Translations under genes and position numbers: made by a program
NCBI RefSeq assembly: GCF_038637725.1
Contig: NZ_CP152052.1
Location: 1,285,501 to 1,349,500, forward strand
Source of the DNA: Psychrobacillus sp. FSL H8-0483
Lineage (GTDB): Bacteria; Bacillota; Bacilli; Bacillales_A; Planococcaceae
Direction of reading: 5' to 3'
DNA length: 64,000 nt
Notes under the pieces: generated by a model
Seen by the model: the letters and a program-made list of their open reading frames with translations, nothing else
What the model was told of the DNA's origin: nothing
The model's database searches: none
Shown here: positions 34,147-43,263 of the stretch, piece after piece
Numbering within the stretch: position 1 is the stretch's first letter
How the letters are laid out: the number at the start of each line of letters is the position of its first letter

Positions 34147-34677
34147 TTCGTTCATTCCTCCTAAAAAGTCAGTATATGTGAAGCTGTTTCTGCATGAGTA
34201 ATTAAATTTGATCTATATCCCCCTTTCAGGTTGGTCGAACTTTTTCTTTCCTCCAGTACCATTGGTTATGTATGTCATATTATTAAGTGTTAGTTTATTT
34301 AGTGGTTCATTTTTGGATGAAACCCAAATACCTATTTTGAAAGGAATGCAAGTCCACGGGTTTTTGTAGCGGAAGATTTGGATAGAAATTGCTCTTCAAT
34401 TTTTCAGTAGAAGTGATAAAGGGGGAGGAAATCGCATAAATTAGAGCAGCAAAAGTCCTGACCACTCTCGTTATTCAACATATTCAACTATTCCTATAAA
34501 TATTTTCTAAATGAAGAATTCCCCCAAAAAATTGTTTGGATTCTAATGAATGTAAGCGCTTTATATAAAATATAATCCAAATATATAATTCACATTTTCG
34601 CGATTCAGAAATTGGTCAAATTGTAATGATGTATTTGATTTTGTTCGATTTTTTGAATTCGAAGGAGGGGACCTACC
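34147..34677. promoter_or_regulatory. Divergent lsrK / lsrA promoter region
   Basis: 531 bases. Contains the cre-like site at 34551-34564. A 34-codon frame near 34270-34371 (VILLSVSLFSGSFLDE) looks like a fragment of a membrane protein gene but cannot be assigned. No LsrR gene is present. Confidence 0.5.
34551..34564 (+). promoter_or_regulatory. Candidate catabolite-responsive element (cre) before lsrA
   Basis: tgtaagcgctttat matches the CcpA consensus TGWAARCGYTTWN well at its core. Located about 115 bases before lsrA, suggesting carbon catabolite control of AI-2 uptake. Confidence 0.65.
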
Positions 34678-36213
34678 TTGTCGGAAGTGTATTTATTAGA
34701 AATAGAAGATTTGCATAAACAATTTAATGGGAATCATGTCTTATTGGGGATTAACTTTACGCTGAAAAAAGGCGAAATATATGCAGTTGTTGGTGGAAAT
34801 GGTGCTGGTAAATCGACATTAATGAAAATCATTACAGGCCTTTATAAAGCCGATAGTGGGGAACTGAAAATTAATGGAAAAATAGTACGTTTTGCAAATC
34901 CTAGTGATGCCCATAAACATGGGATCTATTTAGTACCACAGGAGCCTTTAATTTTCCCGAATATGACGATTGAAGAAAATATTACGATGGGGCTCAAAGG
35001 AAATGGTAAACAAAAAGACCTGAGAAAGAAAATCCTACAAGTAATCGACCGAGTGGGATGGAATCTAGATATTAACCGATTAGGGTTAACACTATCAATT
35101 GCTGAACAGCAGCTTGTTGAAATTTTACGAGGACTTGTTCGGGAGGCTCAGATATTAATCCTAGATGAACCGACTTCAACCTTGACGCACAATGAGATTA
35201 ACTCGCTTTTCGATACGATTAAGCAGCTTTCCGATAACGGGATTGGAATTATTTATATTACGCATCGATTCTCTGAAATTTTTGAGTTATCCCACTCAGT
35301 TGCAGTCCTAAGAGATGGAAGGATTTCTGCCCAAGGACCTATATCTGAATTTTCCTACGAACGCTTGTTAGATGGTCTAGTGCCTGCAAATATGAAAAAA
35401 AGTTTACTGAAAAAAAGTGAACGAGACAGCCTCACTAACAATATAAAGGCGATCCAGCCTTCTATAGAAAAAATGGGAGAAACCGTTTTACAAATAGATT
35501 CTCTCTACGGAAAAAAATTTAGGAATATATCATTTTCGGTACGAGAGGGAGAAATACTGGGGATTGCGGGTGTTGTTGGAGCTGGTAGAACAGAGATAGC
35601 TGAAGCGATTTTTGGTATGGAAAAATTCGATTCTGGCACAATTATATTGAACGGTAAAAAAATTAAAAATGTTTCCATTCGAAAAGTAATGGATCTTGGG
35701 TTGGCTTATGTTCCGGAAGATCGTCACGCGCATGGAATTTTTAAAATTACATCTGTTCGAAAAAATATCACCTCGACCTTATTAAATCGGTTACATGGAT
35801 TATTTATTCCGATTAAGAAAGAAAATGCAATCACGAGTAAATATGTGGAAGACTTAAAAATTAAAACAGAAGGTACAAATCAAGAATTAAGCGATTTATC
35901 AGGTGGCAATCAGCAAAAAGTTGTACTCGCAAAATATTTAGCTACTAATCCAAAAGTAATTATGCTCGATGAACCTACTCGGGGAATAGATGCAAGTGCT
36001 AGAGCGGATATCTACCATATTATCAATCAGTTGAAAGAAAGAGGATTAGCCGTTTTACTGATTTCATCGAACACAGAAGAAATTGTAGAACTAAGTGACC
36101 GAGTACTTGTCATGCATGAGGGAAAAATCGAGATGGAAATAGAGAAAGAAAAACTTACGGTCGATAGCATCACTTCGGCAGCCTTTGGCGTAAAAAAGGA
36201 TGTGATTGCGTGA
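34678..36213 (+). CDS. lsrA: AI-2 import ATP-binding protein LsrA
   Basis: 511 residues with two ABC domains, as in sugar importers of the RbsA type. Domain 1: Walker A GGNGAGKSTLMKIITGL, LVPQEPLIFPNMTIEENI (an LsrA-like block), Walker B ILILDEPTSTLTHNE; its signature motif is degenerate (LSIAEQQ). Domain 2: GVVGAGRTEIAEAIFG, LSGGNQQKVVLAKYL, VIMLDEPTRGIDA. TTG start with AAGGAGGGG. First gene of lsrACDB-aldolase; its stop overlaps the lsrC GTG start. Confidence 0.9.
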   Translation: MSEVYLLEIEDLHKQFNGNHVLLGINFTLKKGEIYAVVGGNGAGKSTLMKIITGLYKADSGELKINGKIVRFANPSDAHKHGIYLVPQEPLIFPNMTIEENITMGLKGNGKQKDLRKKILQVIDRVGWNLDINRLGLTLSIAEQQLVEILRGLVREAQILILDEPTSTLTHNEINSLFDTIKQLSDNGIGIIYITHRFSEIFELSHSVAVLRDGRISAQGPISEFSYERLLDGLVPANMKKSLLKKSERDSLTNNIKAIQPSIEKMGETVLQIDSLYGKKFRNISFSVREGEILGIAGVVGAGRTEIAEAIFGMEKFDSGTIILNGKKIKNVSIRKVMDLGLAYVPEDRHAHGIFKITSVRKNITSTLLNRLHGLFIPIKKENAITSKYVEDLKIKTEGTNQELSDLSGGNQQKVVLAKYLATNPKVIMLDEPTRGIDASARADIYHIINQLKERGLAVLLISSNTEEIVELSDRVLVMHEGKIEMEIEKEKLTVDSITSAAFGVKKDVIA

Positions 36214-37229
36214 AATCACTCCTGTATCAAATAATGAAAGTAAGAGAATTATCCATCATCCTTTTAATGATAGTTTACTTCGTTTTCGTTGGATCTATAA
36301 ATAGTCAGTTCACGGATATAGATTCGATTATATTGATCGTAAATGGAAGCGTTATATTATTGGTAATGGCTATTGGTCAGTCGTTTGTTCTTCTTACTTC
36401 CAATATTGATGTTTCGGTTGGTTCTATATTGGGTTTGTCAGCGGCAGTCTGTGGAACACTACTCGCAAGTGGTGCGAATTTAGGCGTAGTGGTTTTTTCA
36501 GTCATATGTATCGGCGCCGTCATCGGGTTCGTAAATGGAATCGGTGTATCTTATTTAAAAATTCCTGCCATTATCATGACATTGGGAATGTTAGGAGTAG
36601 TTCGAGGTCTCATGCTCCTCTATACAAAAGGAATGTGGATTGAAAATATACCGAATTACTACAAAAAAATTGCGAGAATGGAAATGCTAGGTGTCCCTTA
36701 TCCTGTGTGGATAGGTGCCTTTTTAGTATTCATCTCGTACCTTTTCTTATCAAAAACAAAATTTGGTCGATACTTTTATGCGGTTGGTGATAATACAGAC
36801 GGTGCACAATTAGTAGGTTTGCCAGTGAACTTCGTAAAAGTTCTTGCGTTTATGTTGTCGGGTATATCTGCATCGATCGCCGCTCTTATCTTTGTTATGA
36901 ATATTGGATTCGTTTCAAATCAAACCGGCAGCGGAATTGAACTTCAAGTAATTGCAGCCGCAGTGTTAGGGGGAGTTGCTCTTACTGGCGGAGTGGGTAG
37001 CGTCGCAGGAGCTGGATTAGGAGCTATTTTCTTCACAGTCATTAATAGTTCACTAGTATTCATGAAAATTCCAGCTTATTGGAATAGTGCCATTTCAGGT
37101 TTATTACTTATTGTTATCGTTGTTGGGGATTCAAGGTTTCAAAAATATTTAAATGAACGATCCAGTAAAAATCCAAAAAATAGTTTGGAGGAAACTGAAC
37201 GTGAAAAGCAAACTAAGGCTATTACTTAA
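36210..37229 (+). CDS. lsrC: AI-2 import permease LsrC
   Basis: 339 residues, about nine membrane helices, of the RbsC/LsrC permease family: SVGSILGLSAAVCGTLLASG, PAIIMTLGMLGVVRGLMLLY and the cytoplasmic loop GRYFYAVGDNTDGAQLVGLP. The GTG start overlaps the lsrA stop by four bases (GTGA). The last 29 bases overlap lsrD. Confidence 0.88.
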   Translation: MKSLLYQIMKVRELSIILLMIVYFVFVGSINSQFTDIDSIILIVNGSVILLVMAIGQSFVLLTSNIDVSVGSILGLSAAVCGTLLASGANLGVVVFSVICIGAVIGFVNGIGVSYLKIPAIIMTLGMLGVVRGLMLLYTKGMWIENIPNYYKKIARMEMLGVPYPVWIGAFLVFISYLFLSKTKFGRYFYAVGDNTDGAQLVGLPVNFVKVLAFMLSGISASIAALIFVMNIGFVSNQTGSGIELQVIAAAVLGGVALTGGVGSVAGAGLGAIFFTVINSSLVFMKIPAYWNSAISGLLLIVIVVGDSRFQKYLNERSSKNPKNSLEETEREKQTKAIT

Positions 37230-38205
37230 ATGGGAGCTTTTCCTGTTTATGTTTTTAGTAGGGGAATTAATCTTTTTCGGTCTGCTGACGCCTGGTTTCT
37301 TAAATGTACAAAATCTACTATTTAGTATGAATGACTTCGCTTATATTGGACTCGCTGCAATTCCGATGACCTTTGTTATCATTACTGGCGGGATTGATGT
37401 TTCTGTGGGTTCTACTATGGGGCTTTCTTCCATTACTGTTGGAGTTCTATGGATGGGTGGCCTCAATATTTGGCTTGCGCTTCTTGTAGCTTTAATTGTC
37501 TGTACTTTAGCTGGCTTACTCAATGGCTTAATTGTAGCATTTACCGATGTGCAACCGCTCGTTGTGACTTTGGGTACTATGTTTTTGTTCGCAGGAATAG
37601 CTTTGGTGATTTCGGGTGGTTCCAGTGCTACTGGATTTGAAGGGATTAGTGGATTTCCGAATTCCTTTGTTCAAATTGCAAATGGAATTACATTAGGACT
37701 TCCCAATTCAATATGGCTAATTCTATTTATATTAATCGTTTTTGGCGCTTTACTTCACTTCACCAAATATGGCCGTAATGTATATTTAGTCGGCATCAAT
37801 AGTAAAGCTGCTAAATATAGCGGCATAGCGACGAGATGGATTGTCATGAGCACCTATATGCTAGCCGGTTTAGGGGGTGGTATAAGCGGCATAATATTAA
37901 CTTCCTATTTCAGTTCTGCAAGATCTGATTTAGGGGCACAAGCAATTTTGCCAGTCATAACGGCAGTCGTGCTTGGTGGAACAAGTATATTGGGGGGAAG
38001 GGGTACAGTTTTAGGAACTGTAATTGCGAGCATAGTGGTTGGTATGATGAACTACGGCCTCCAACTTTCTGGTATGTCCAGTGAACAAACAACGATTATT
38101 GTTGGAGTTATGCTAATTGTAGCTGTTGTAATGAGACGTTTTAATATAAATCATGTGAAAAAGTGGTTTCCAAAGAACCAAAGCTCTACTACAAAGGCTA
38201 CTTGA
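37201..38205 (+). CDS. lsrD: AI-2 import permease LsrD
   Basis: 334 residues from the GTG at 37201, nine bases after GGAGG inside the end of lsrC; the ATG at 37153 has no site. Second RbsC-like permease: [61 protein letters not shown] pair of unequal permeases between LsrA and LsrB is the hallmark of the Lsr importer. Confidence 0.88.
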   Translation: MKSKLRLLLKWELFLFMFLVGELIFFGLLTPGFLNVQNLLFSMNDFAYIGLAAIPMTFVIITGGIDVSVGSTMGLSSITVGVLWMGGLNIWLALLVALIVCTLAGLLNGLIVAFTDVQPLVVTLGTMFLFAGIALVISGGSSATGFEGISGFPNSFVQIANGITLGLPNSIWLILFILIVFGALLHFTKYGRNVYLVGINSKAAKYSGIATRWIVMSTYMLAGLGGGISGIILTSYFSSARSDLGAQAILPVITAVVLGGTSILGGRGTVLGTVIASIVVGMMNYGLQLSGMSSEQTTIIVGVMLIVAVVMRRFNINHVKKWFPKNQSSTTKAT

Positions 38206-38237
38206 TTGAAGATTATACTAGAGGAGGAGTTTATGTT

Positions 38238-39287
38238 ATGAAGAACAATAAACTGTTTTTGGTATTCATCTTCGCTCTAATTCTTGTAATTGTGTCTGCT
38301 TGTAGTAATAAGGAAAAAGAAGCTGTTAATAAAGAAGATGTAAAATTAGCCTTCATTCCGAAATTGACAGGTGTAGGATTTTTTACTTCTGGAGGATTAG
38401 GAGCAGAAGAAATGGCAGATTCATTGGGTGTTGAATTCAAATACGATGGCCCTAGTGAAGCGTCGGTTGCTGAGCAAGTAAAGTATATTAATAATTTTGT
38501 TAATCAAGGATACGATGCATTAATGGTTTCTTCTACATCGGTGGATGGGTTGAATCAGGCTTTAGATCGTGCAAAAGAACGTGGCGTCAAAATTCTTACA
38601 TGGGATTCCGACGTGAGTCCAGAACATAGATCTTTTTATATCAACCAAGGAACTCCTACTCAATTGGGAGAACTATTGGTCAATATGGCTGCTGATCAAT
38701 TAGACAAGGAAAATGCAAAAGTAGCCTTTTTCTATTCAAGTCCGACGGTTACAGACCAAAACCAGTGGGTTGAAAAAGCAAAGGAATATATTGCTGAAAA
38801 ACATCCGGGCTGGGAAATTGTCACCACACAATATGGTGAAAATGATGCACAAAAATCATTAACAATTGGAGAAAGTATTTTAACAACATATCCTGATATT
38901 GATGCAATCTTAGCTCCAGACGCAACTGCTTTACCGGCGATGGCGCAGGCTGCTGAAAATCTAGATAAAGCGGGAGAAGTAATTATTACAGGATTTTCCA
39001 CTCCTAATGTTATGAGAGACTATGTAAAACGGGATACAGTTAAACAATTTGGCTTATGGGATGTCAAACAACAAGGGGCTATTGCTACTTATGTAGCTTA
39101 CTTGATGACAGTAGAAGGAAAAGAATTAAAAGTAGGAGATTCATTTGATGTACCTGGAATTGGTGAAGTTACGATTGAACCAAACACCATTCAAGGTTAT
39201 GAATATACTGCGGATGATAGCGGAATTATTTTACTACCAGAACGAGTTACATTTACGAAAGAGAATATTGATAACTACGATTTCTAA
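38238..39287 (+). CDS. lsrB: AI-2-binding lipoprotein LsrB
   Basis: 349 residues from ATG 38238 (GGAGGAG upstream). Lipobox VSAC after a hydrophobic signal. The mature protein tracks LsrB closely: [72 protein letters not shown]. The residues I know to contact AI-2 in Salmonella LsrB (Lys, Asp, the Asp-Gln of TDQ, and Pro/Ala of APDA) all have counterparts here, which supports true AI-2 binding instead of ribose. Acts outside the membrane as the receptor of LsrACD. Confidence 0.92.
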   Translation: MKNNKLFLVFIFALILVIVSACSNKEKEAVNKEDVKLAFIPKLTGVGFFTSGGLGAEEMADSLGVEFKYDGPSEASVAEQVKYINNFVNQGYDALMVSSTSVDGLNQALDRAKERGVKILTWDSDVSPEHRSFYINQGTPTQLGELLVNMAADQLDKENAKVAFFYSSPTVTDQNQWVEKAKEYIAEKHPGWEIVTTQYGENDAQKSLTIGESILTTYPDIDAILAPDATALPAMAQAAENLDKAGEVIITGFSTPNVMRDYVKRDTVKQFGLWDVKQQGAIATYVAYLMTVEGKELKVGDSFDVPGIGEVTIEPNTIQGYEYTADDSGIILLPERVTFTKENIDNYDF

Positions 39288-39404
39288 TTGAATTTCCATC
39301 ATAGGGTAGAAATAGTCCTGTACTCATTTCTACCCTATGATTATGATTCATTTTCTTTGGGTTAAAGCTGTTTTGTTAATTAAGAAGGAGAAGGAGGGGG
39401 TTTC

Positions 39405-41048
39405 ATGGTCAATCAACCTTTTACAATTCCAGGGGAAAGTAATATTAGTAAGTTAGTTAATCGATCTAAACTATTGGGGATAGATCCTAACCTTGTTTTA
39501 TATGGAGGAGGAAATACCTCCAGTAAGATGGAGGAAATAGACCACTTAGGGAGAAGACGCACGATTCTTCGTATTAAAGGAAGCGGTTGTGATTTAAAGA
39601 CAATTACAGAACAAGATTTTTCTGGACTTTATTTGGAAGAATTACTTCCTTTATTAGAGTTAGAAAACATGTCAGATGAAGATATGGTGGATTATCTCGC
39701 TAATTGTATGGTAAGTGCTGCAGAACGAAGACCTTCCATTGAAACATTACTTCACGCATTTATCGACGCATTACATGTCGACCATGTACACTCTGATGCA
39801 ATCTGCACATTAACCAATCATGAAAATGCGGAAGAAATCATACATGAAATATTAGGTAAAGACGTTGCTTTTGTTCCTTACTATCGACCTGGATTTAAGC
39901 TTTCTAAAGTAGTACAACAATTTTCAACTAGTTATGCGGTTGTATTGGAGCATCATGGGCTTGTTACTTGGGGAAATACACATGAAGAATCCTATTTAAA
40001 AACAATTGAATTAGAAGAGAAAGCAAAAGCATATATTAACAGCCATAAATCCAAAAAAGAAACAGAAAGTCAAGAGAAATTAACGACTGATAAGATCACG
40101 AAACTCCTTCTGCGTTTACGTGGACAACTCTCTCAAAAGCAGAAACAAATTATTACGATTGATGAGAATCAGCTGAATATCGCAAATCGAAAAGATGTGG
40201 AACAAATCGCAACTGGTGGAAGATCCACACTTGAGCATATTTTAAGAATAGGAAAAGACTCACTGGTGATTTCGGAAAATGATGATTGTAAACATGCCAT
40301 TCAATCCTACCGAGAAAGGTATACAAATTTTTTCATTAAGTTTAAAAGCAGACTACCAAAAGGTTATGATATGCATGATAATATTGATCCTAAAGTAGGT
40401 CTAATACCTGCTGTAGGCTGTTTCGGTGCAGGAATCTCTCTAGATAATGCAAAAAGAAATATAGAAATCGCAAGGCATTCGCATGAAGCGACTGCGAATG
40501 TTCTCGACATATTTCACTCGTCAAAAAACCTGACAGAAGAAGAAGCTTTCGACATTGATTATTGGCCGCTTGAATTATATAAGCTAACGCTTTCACCAGC
40601 AGTTCCAAATTTGGCAGGATACATTTTTATCGTCATTGGCATAAATAATCATCATGAAGAACTAATGTTGAAAAAACTACTAAAAAAAGGCGCACATATT
40701 GTAGCGGTAGCCGATTACACGGAAAACCTTAGCGTTATGTTAGATACTTATAAAAATCAAATCAAGTTAATGGATGGTAATCATGTGGAACAAGCAATTC
40801 AAAAAGCAATCTTACATTACGGTGGGTTAGATGGTGTAATTTTAGGGGAAAATGCAGCGTTATCCAAGGATCACGTTATTAAATTAAATGAAGTATTTGA
40901 CATGCAAGAAATGACAGGTTTCATTCTGAAAACAGATGAAAGTACCCTAAATTTGGATGAACATCATGCGTTGAATGCCACTAGTATTATTAATGCAACA
41001 GCAAATCAAACTGCATTAGAAGGGATTCTTTCTTTATTGGGAAATTGA
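39405..41048 (+). CDS. Class II aldolase/adducin domain fused to a degenerate short-chain dehydrogenase domain
   Basis: 547 residues, last gene of the lsr operon (117 bases after lsrB). Residues 15-215: class II aldolase with VLYGGGNTSSKM, the metal-site HVDHVHSDA and LEHHGLVTWGNTHEES. Residues 240-370 form a linker with a CFGAGISLDNAKR block as in bifunctional aldolase/dehydrogenase proteins (RhaD-ADH type, normally about 680-700 residues). Residues 405-545 align with an SDR domain but the NAD motif (TGxxxGxG) reads VIGINNHHEELMLKKLL and no YxxxK is present. So the aldolase half may work and the dehydrogenase half should not. A candidate for phospho-AI-2 cleavage. Confidence 0.85.
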   Translation: MVNQPFTIPGESNISKLVNRSKLLGIDPNLVLYGGGNTSSKMEEIDHLGRRRTILRIKGSGCDLKTITEQDFSGLYLEELLPLLELENMSDEDMVDYLANCMVSAAERRPSIETLLHAFIDALHVDHVHSDAICTLTNHENAEEIIHEILGKDVAFVPYYRPGFKLSKVVQQFSTSYAVVLEHHGLVTWGNTHEESYLKTIELEEKAKAYINSHKSKKETESQEKLTTDKITKLLLRLRGQLSQKQKQIITIDENQLNIANRKDVEQIATGGRSTLEHILRIGKDSLVISENDDCKHAIQSYRERYTNFFIKFKSRLPKGYDMHDNIDPKVGLIPAVGCFGAGISLDNAKRNIEIARHSHEATANVLDIFHSSKNLTEEEAFDIDYWPLELYKLTLSPAVPNLAGYIFIVIGINNHHEELMLKKLLKKGAHIVAVADYTENLSVMLDTYKNQIKLMDGNHVEQAIQKAILHYGGLDGVILGENAALSKDHVIKLNEVFDMQEMTGFILKTDESTLNLDEHHALNATSIINATANQTALEGILSLLGN

Positions 41049-41085
41049 TTTTTCCTAACAAGTTGATTCGGAGTATCCATCTAGA

Positions 41086-41226
41086 GGCGAAAGTCCATTG
41101 TCCGAGCCAGGAGCAATTGCGATGGCAGACCTAACAATTAGACGGGATTTTACTCGAGTGCTAGCTTTTCATACGCAAGGAGAAGTTATTTATTGGGGCT
41201 TGAAAACCTCGAAAAGCTCGCCATGA
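41086..41226 (+). pseudogene. Fragment of a LysM-M14-type peptidase gene
   Basis: 46 codons read GESPLSEPGAIAMADLTIRR and VLAFHTQGEVIYWG, nearly the same as residues of the intact M14 peptidase at 44724-45914 on the other strand. It starts and ends abruptly, with no start codon. It is a relic of a paralogue or of a local inverted duplication. Confidence 0.85.
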
Positions 41227-41238
41227 TCATCAGCGAAA

Positions 41239-41282
41239 AATAAACAACTGTTTGCTCAATATAAGCAAACAGTTGTTTATTT
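41239..41282 (+). terminator. Strong terminator
   Basis: Eighteen-bp near-perfect stem aataaacaactgtttgct and its complement, followed by TTTTG. Serves the lsr operon or the lost peptidase copy. Confidence 0.85.
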
Positions 41283-41377
41283 TTGTGAACGAAAGGTATT
41301 TCGTGTGTAACGTTATTTGAATACTTACGTCTAAATACTTTGAAATCCAACATATAGAAAAAGAGGAGTACATAACA

Positions 41378-41860
41378 ATGAAAAAAATAATGGTTCTTAT
41401 GTTAATGCTAGTATTATGCGTGGTCGTGACAGCTTGTTCTAATGATGAGTCAGCTGCAGTAGAGGCGAAGTTGTCTGCGAAAGAGATGACTGACCAAATG
41501 GTAAAGGAAGTCGAGCAACCTTCTCAAATTGAATTGGCACCAGAAGAAGTGAAGGGTTTATACAATATTGATCCTGAGAAGCTTGAGGATTATTCGATTA
41601 GAATACCAATGATGAATGTAAAGACAAATGAAATCGCAATTTTGAAAGTGAAAGACGCTAAAGATGTACCAGATGTGGAGTTAGGAGTAAAAGAAAGAGC
41701 AGAAAGTGTGAAAAAGCAATTCGAACATTACCTTCCGGACCAGTATGAGAACGCCAAAAACTATAAACTAGTGACAAAAGGAAACTATGTATTATTGGTT
41801 ATCTCTGACAAAGCAGACGAGCTTGTAAAAGTTTACGACGGCTTCTTTGATCAAAAATAA
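41378..41860 (+). CDS. DUF4358 lipoprotein
   Basis: 160 residues with lipobox VVVTACSN. The mature part (LYNIDPEKLEDYSIRIPMMN, then EIAILKVKDAKDVPDVELGV and RAESVKKQFEHYLPDQYENA) is the DUF4358 pattern. AAGAGGAG precedes the ATG. DUF4358 lipoproteins are typically encoded with an MBOAT acyltransferase and a DHHW protein, as here; role in that pathway unknown. Confidence 0.87.
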   Translation: MKKIMVLMLMLVLCVVVTACSNDESAAVEAKLSAKEMTDQMVKEVEQPSQIELAPEEVKGLYNIDPEKLEDYSIRIPMMNVKTNEIAILKVKDAKDVPDVELGVKERAESVKKQFEHYLPDQYENAKNYKLVTKGNYVLLVISDKADELVKVYDGFFDQK

Positions 41861-41866
41861 ACAACC

Positions 41867-43252
41867 ATGGTATTTAGCAGCCTGCTTTTCTTATTCTTAT
41901 TCTTACCCATTGTTCTAGCTCTTTACTATTGTTCCTCAAGGAGGATTAGAAATCTCCTATTATTTATAGTGAGTCTTATCTTCTATGCCTGGGGGGAGCC
42001 AGTTTACATTGTAATTATGTTAGTATCAACTCTTACAGATTATAGCTTTGGGTTACTACTTGATAGACCCAATTTGACTAAGGTAAAACGAAAAGGCATT
42101 GTTGTATTTTCCATTATCGTTAACCTTGCACTATTATCTTATTTTAAATATGCAGATTTTCTTATTCAAAATGTAAATGCGATGTTAGGTACGAATATCC
42201 CTTTAATCGAACTTGCACTGCCAATTGGAATATCCTTTTACACGTTTCAATCGATGTCATACATCATAGACGTATATAGAGGAACTGCTAAAGCACAGCG
42301 GAATTGGATTGATTTTGGAACATACGTCGCCTTGTTCCCTCAATTGGTTGCAGGGCCAATCGTGCAATATAACACGATTGCAGAACAGCTCCACAAGCGG
42401 TCAGAAAGTATCAAGATGTTCGCAGAGGGTGTTCAACGATTCACTATCGGACTGGCAAAGAAGGTGCTACTAGCCAATAATATTGGCTTGCTTTGGGACA
42501 CCATCTCGAACTCAAATCCAGATTCTATGCCTGTATTAACGGCTTGGCTTGGCATAATCGCATTTGCCTTCCAAATCTATTTTGATTTTAGCGGTTATTC
42601 CGATATGGCCATTGGACTTGGTCTCATGTTCGGTTTTCGTTTTAATGAGAATTTCAACAAACCGTATATTGCTCAGAGCATTACGGACTTCTGGAGGAGA
42701 TGGCATATATCTCTGGGCAGTTGGTTTCGCGAGTACGTCTACATTCCACTTGGAGGCAATCGCCGCGGTTTAATCATTCAAATGCGTAATATTCTCATCG
42801 TTTGGATCCTAACGGGATTTTGGCATGGAGCTAGTTGGAATTTCATACTGTGGGGATTGTATTTCGGCGTAATTTTACTTATTGAAAAATGGTGGGGATT
42901 AAATCTACTGCTTCGCTTACCACGTTGGGTTAGACACATGTATACACTTATGCTCATCCTCATCGGATGGGTGCTATTCGCCTTTGAACAGCCTTCCGTG
43001 ATTGTTCGTTATTTGAGTGCTATGGTAGGATTTAATGGCCAATTACTTTGGAATAACGACACAGTGTACTTTCTTTATACGAATGCGGTTTTGCTAATAG
43101 TATTGGTTATTGCCTCTTTACCTAAGAAAGAAGCGTCAAAGAATAATGAATTGTCTCTTATTCACCTTGTTTGGTATGGGTTTCTTTTCTTGCTTTCCGT
43201 AGCTTACTTGGTAGACGCGACTTTTAACCCGTTCTTATATTTTCGTTTCTAG
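41867..43252 (+). CDS. MBOAT-family O-acyltransferase (AlgI/PatA-like)
   Basis: 461 residues, about eleven membrane helices. MBOAT features: YCSSRRIRNLLLFIVSLIFY at the start, LALPIGISFYTFQSMSYIID, the DFWRRWHISLGSWFREYVYI block and the active His in TGFWHGASWNFILWG. These enzymes move acyl (usually acetyl) groups across the membrane for transfer to a surface polymer such as alginate, peptidoglycan or a secondary wall polymer. Six bases after the DUF4358 gene without an obvious ribosome site; twelve bases before the DHHW gene. Confidence 0.9.
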   Translation: MVFSSLLFLFLFLPIVLALYYCSSRRIRNLLLFIVSLIFYAWGEPVYIVIMLVSTLTDYSFGLLLDRPNLTKVKRKGIVVFSIIVNLALLSYFKYADFLIQNVNAMLGTNIPLIELALPIGISFYTFQSMSYIIDVYRGTAKAQRNWIDFGTYVALFPQLVAGPIVQYNTIAEQLHKRSESIKMFAEGVQRFTIGLAKKVLLANNIGLLWDTISNSNPDSMPVLTAWLGIIAFAFQIYFDFSGYSDMAIGLGLMFGFRFNENFNKPYIAQSITDFWRRWHISLGSWFREYVYIPLGGNRRGLIIQMRNILIVWILTGFWHGASWNFILWGLYFGVILLIEKWWGLNLLLRLPRWVRHMYTLMLILIGWVLFAFEQPSVIVRYLSAMVGFNGQLLWNNDTVYFLYTNAVLLIVLVIASLPKKEASKNNELSLIHLVWYGFLFLLSVAYLVDATFNPFLYFRF

Positions 43253-43263
43253 GGAGGTAAAAA

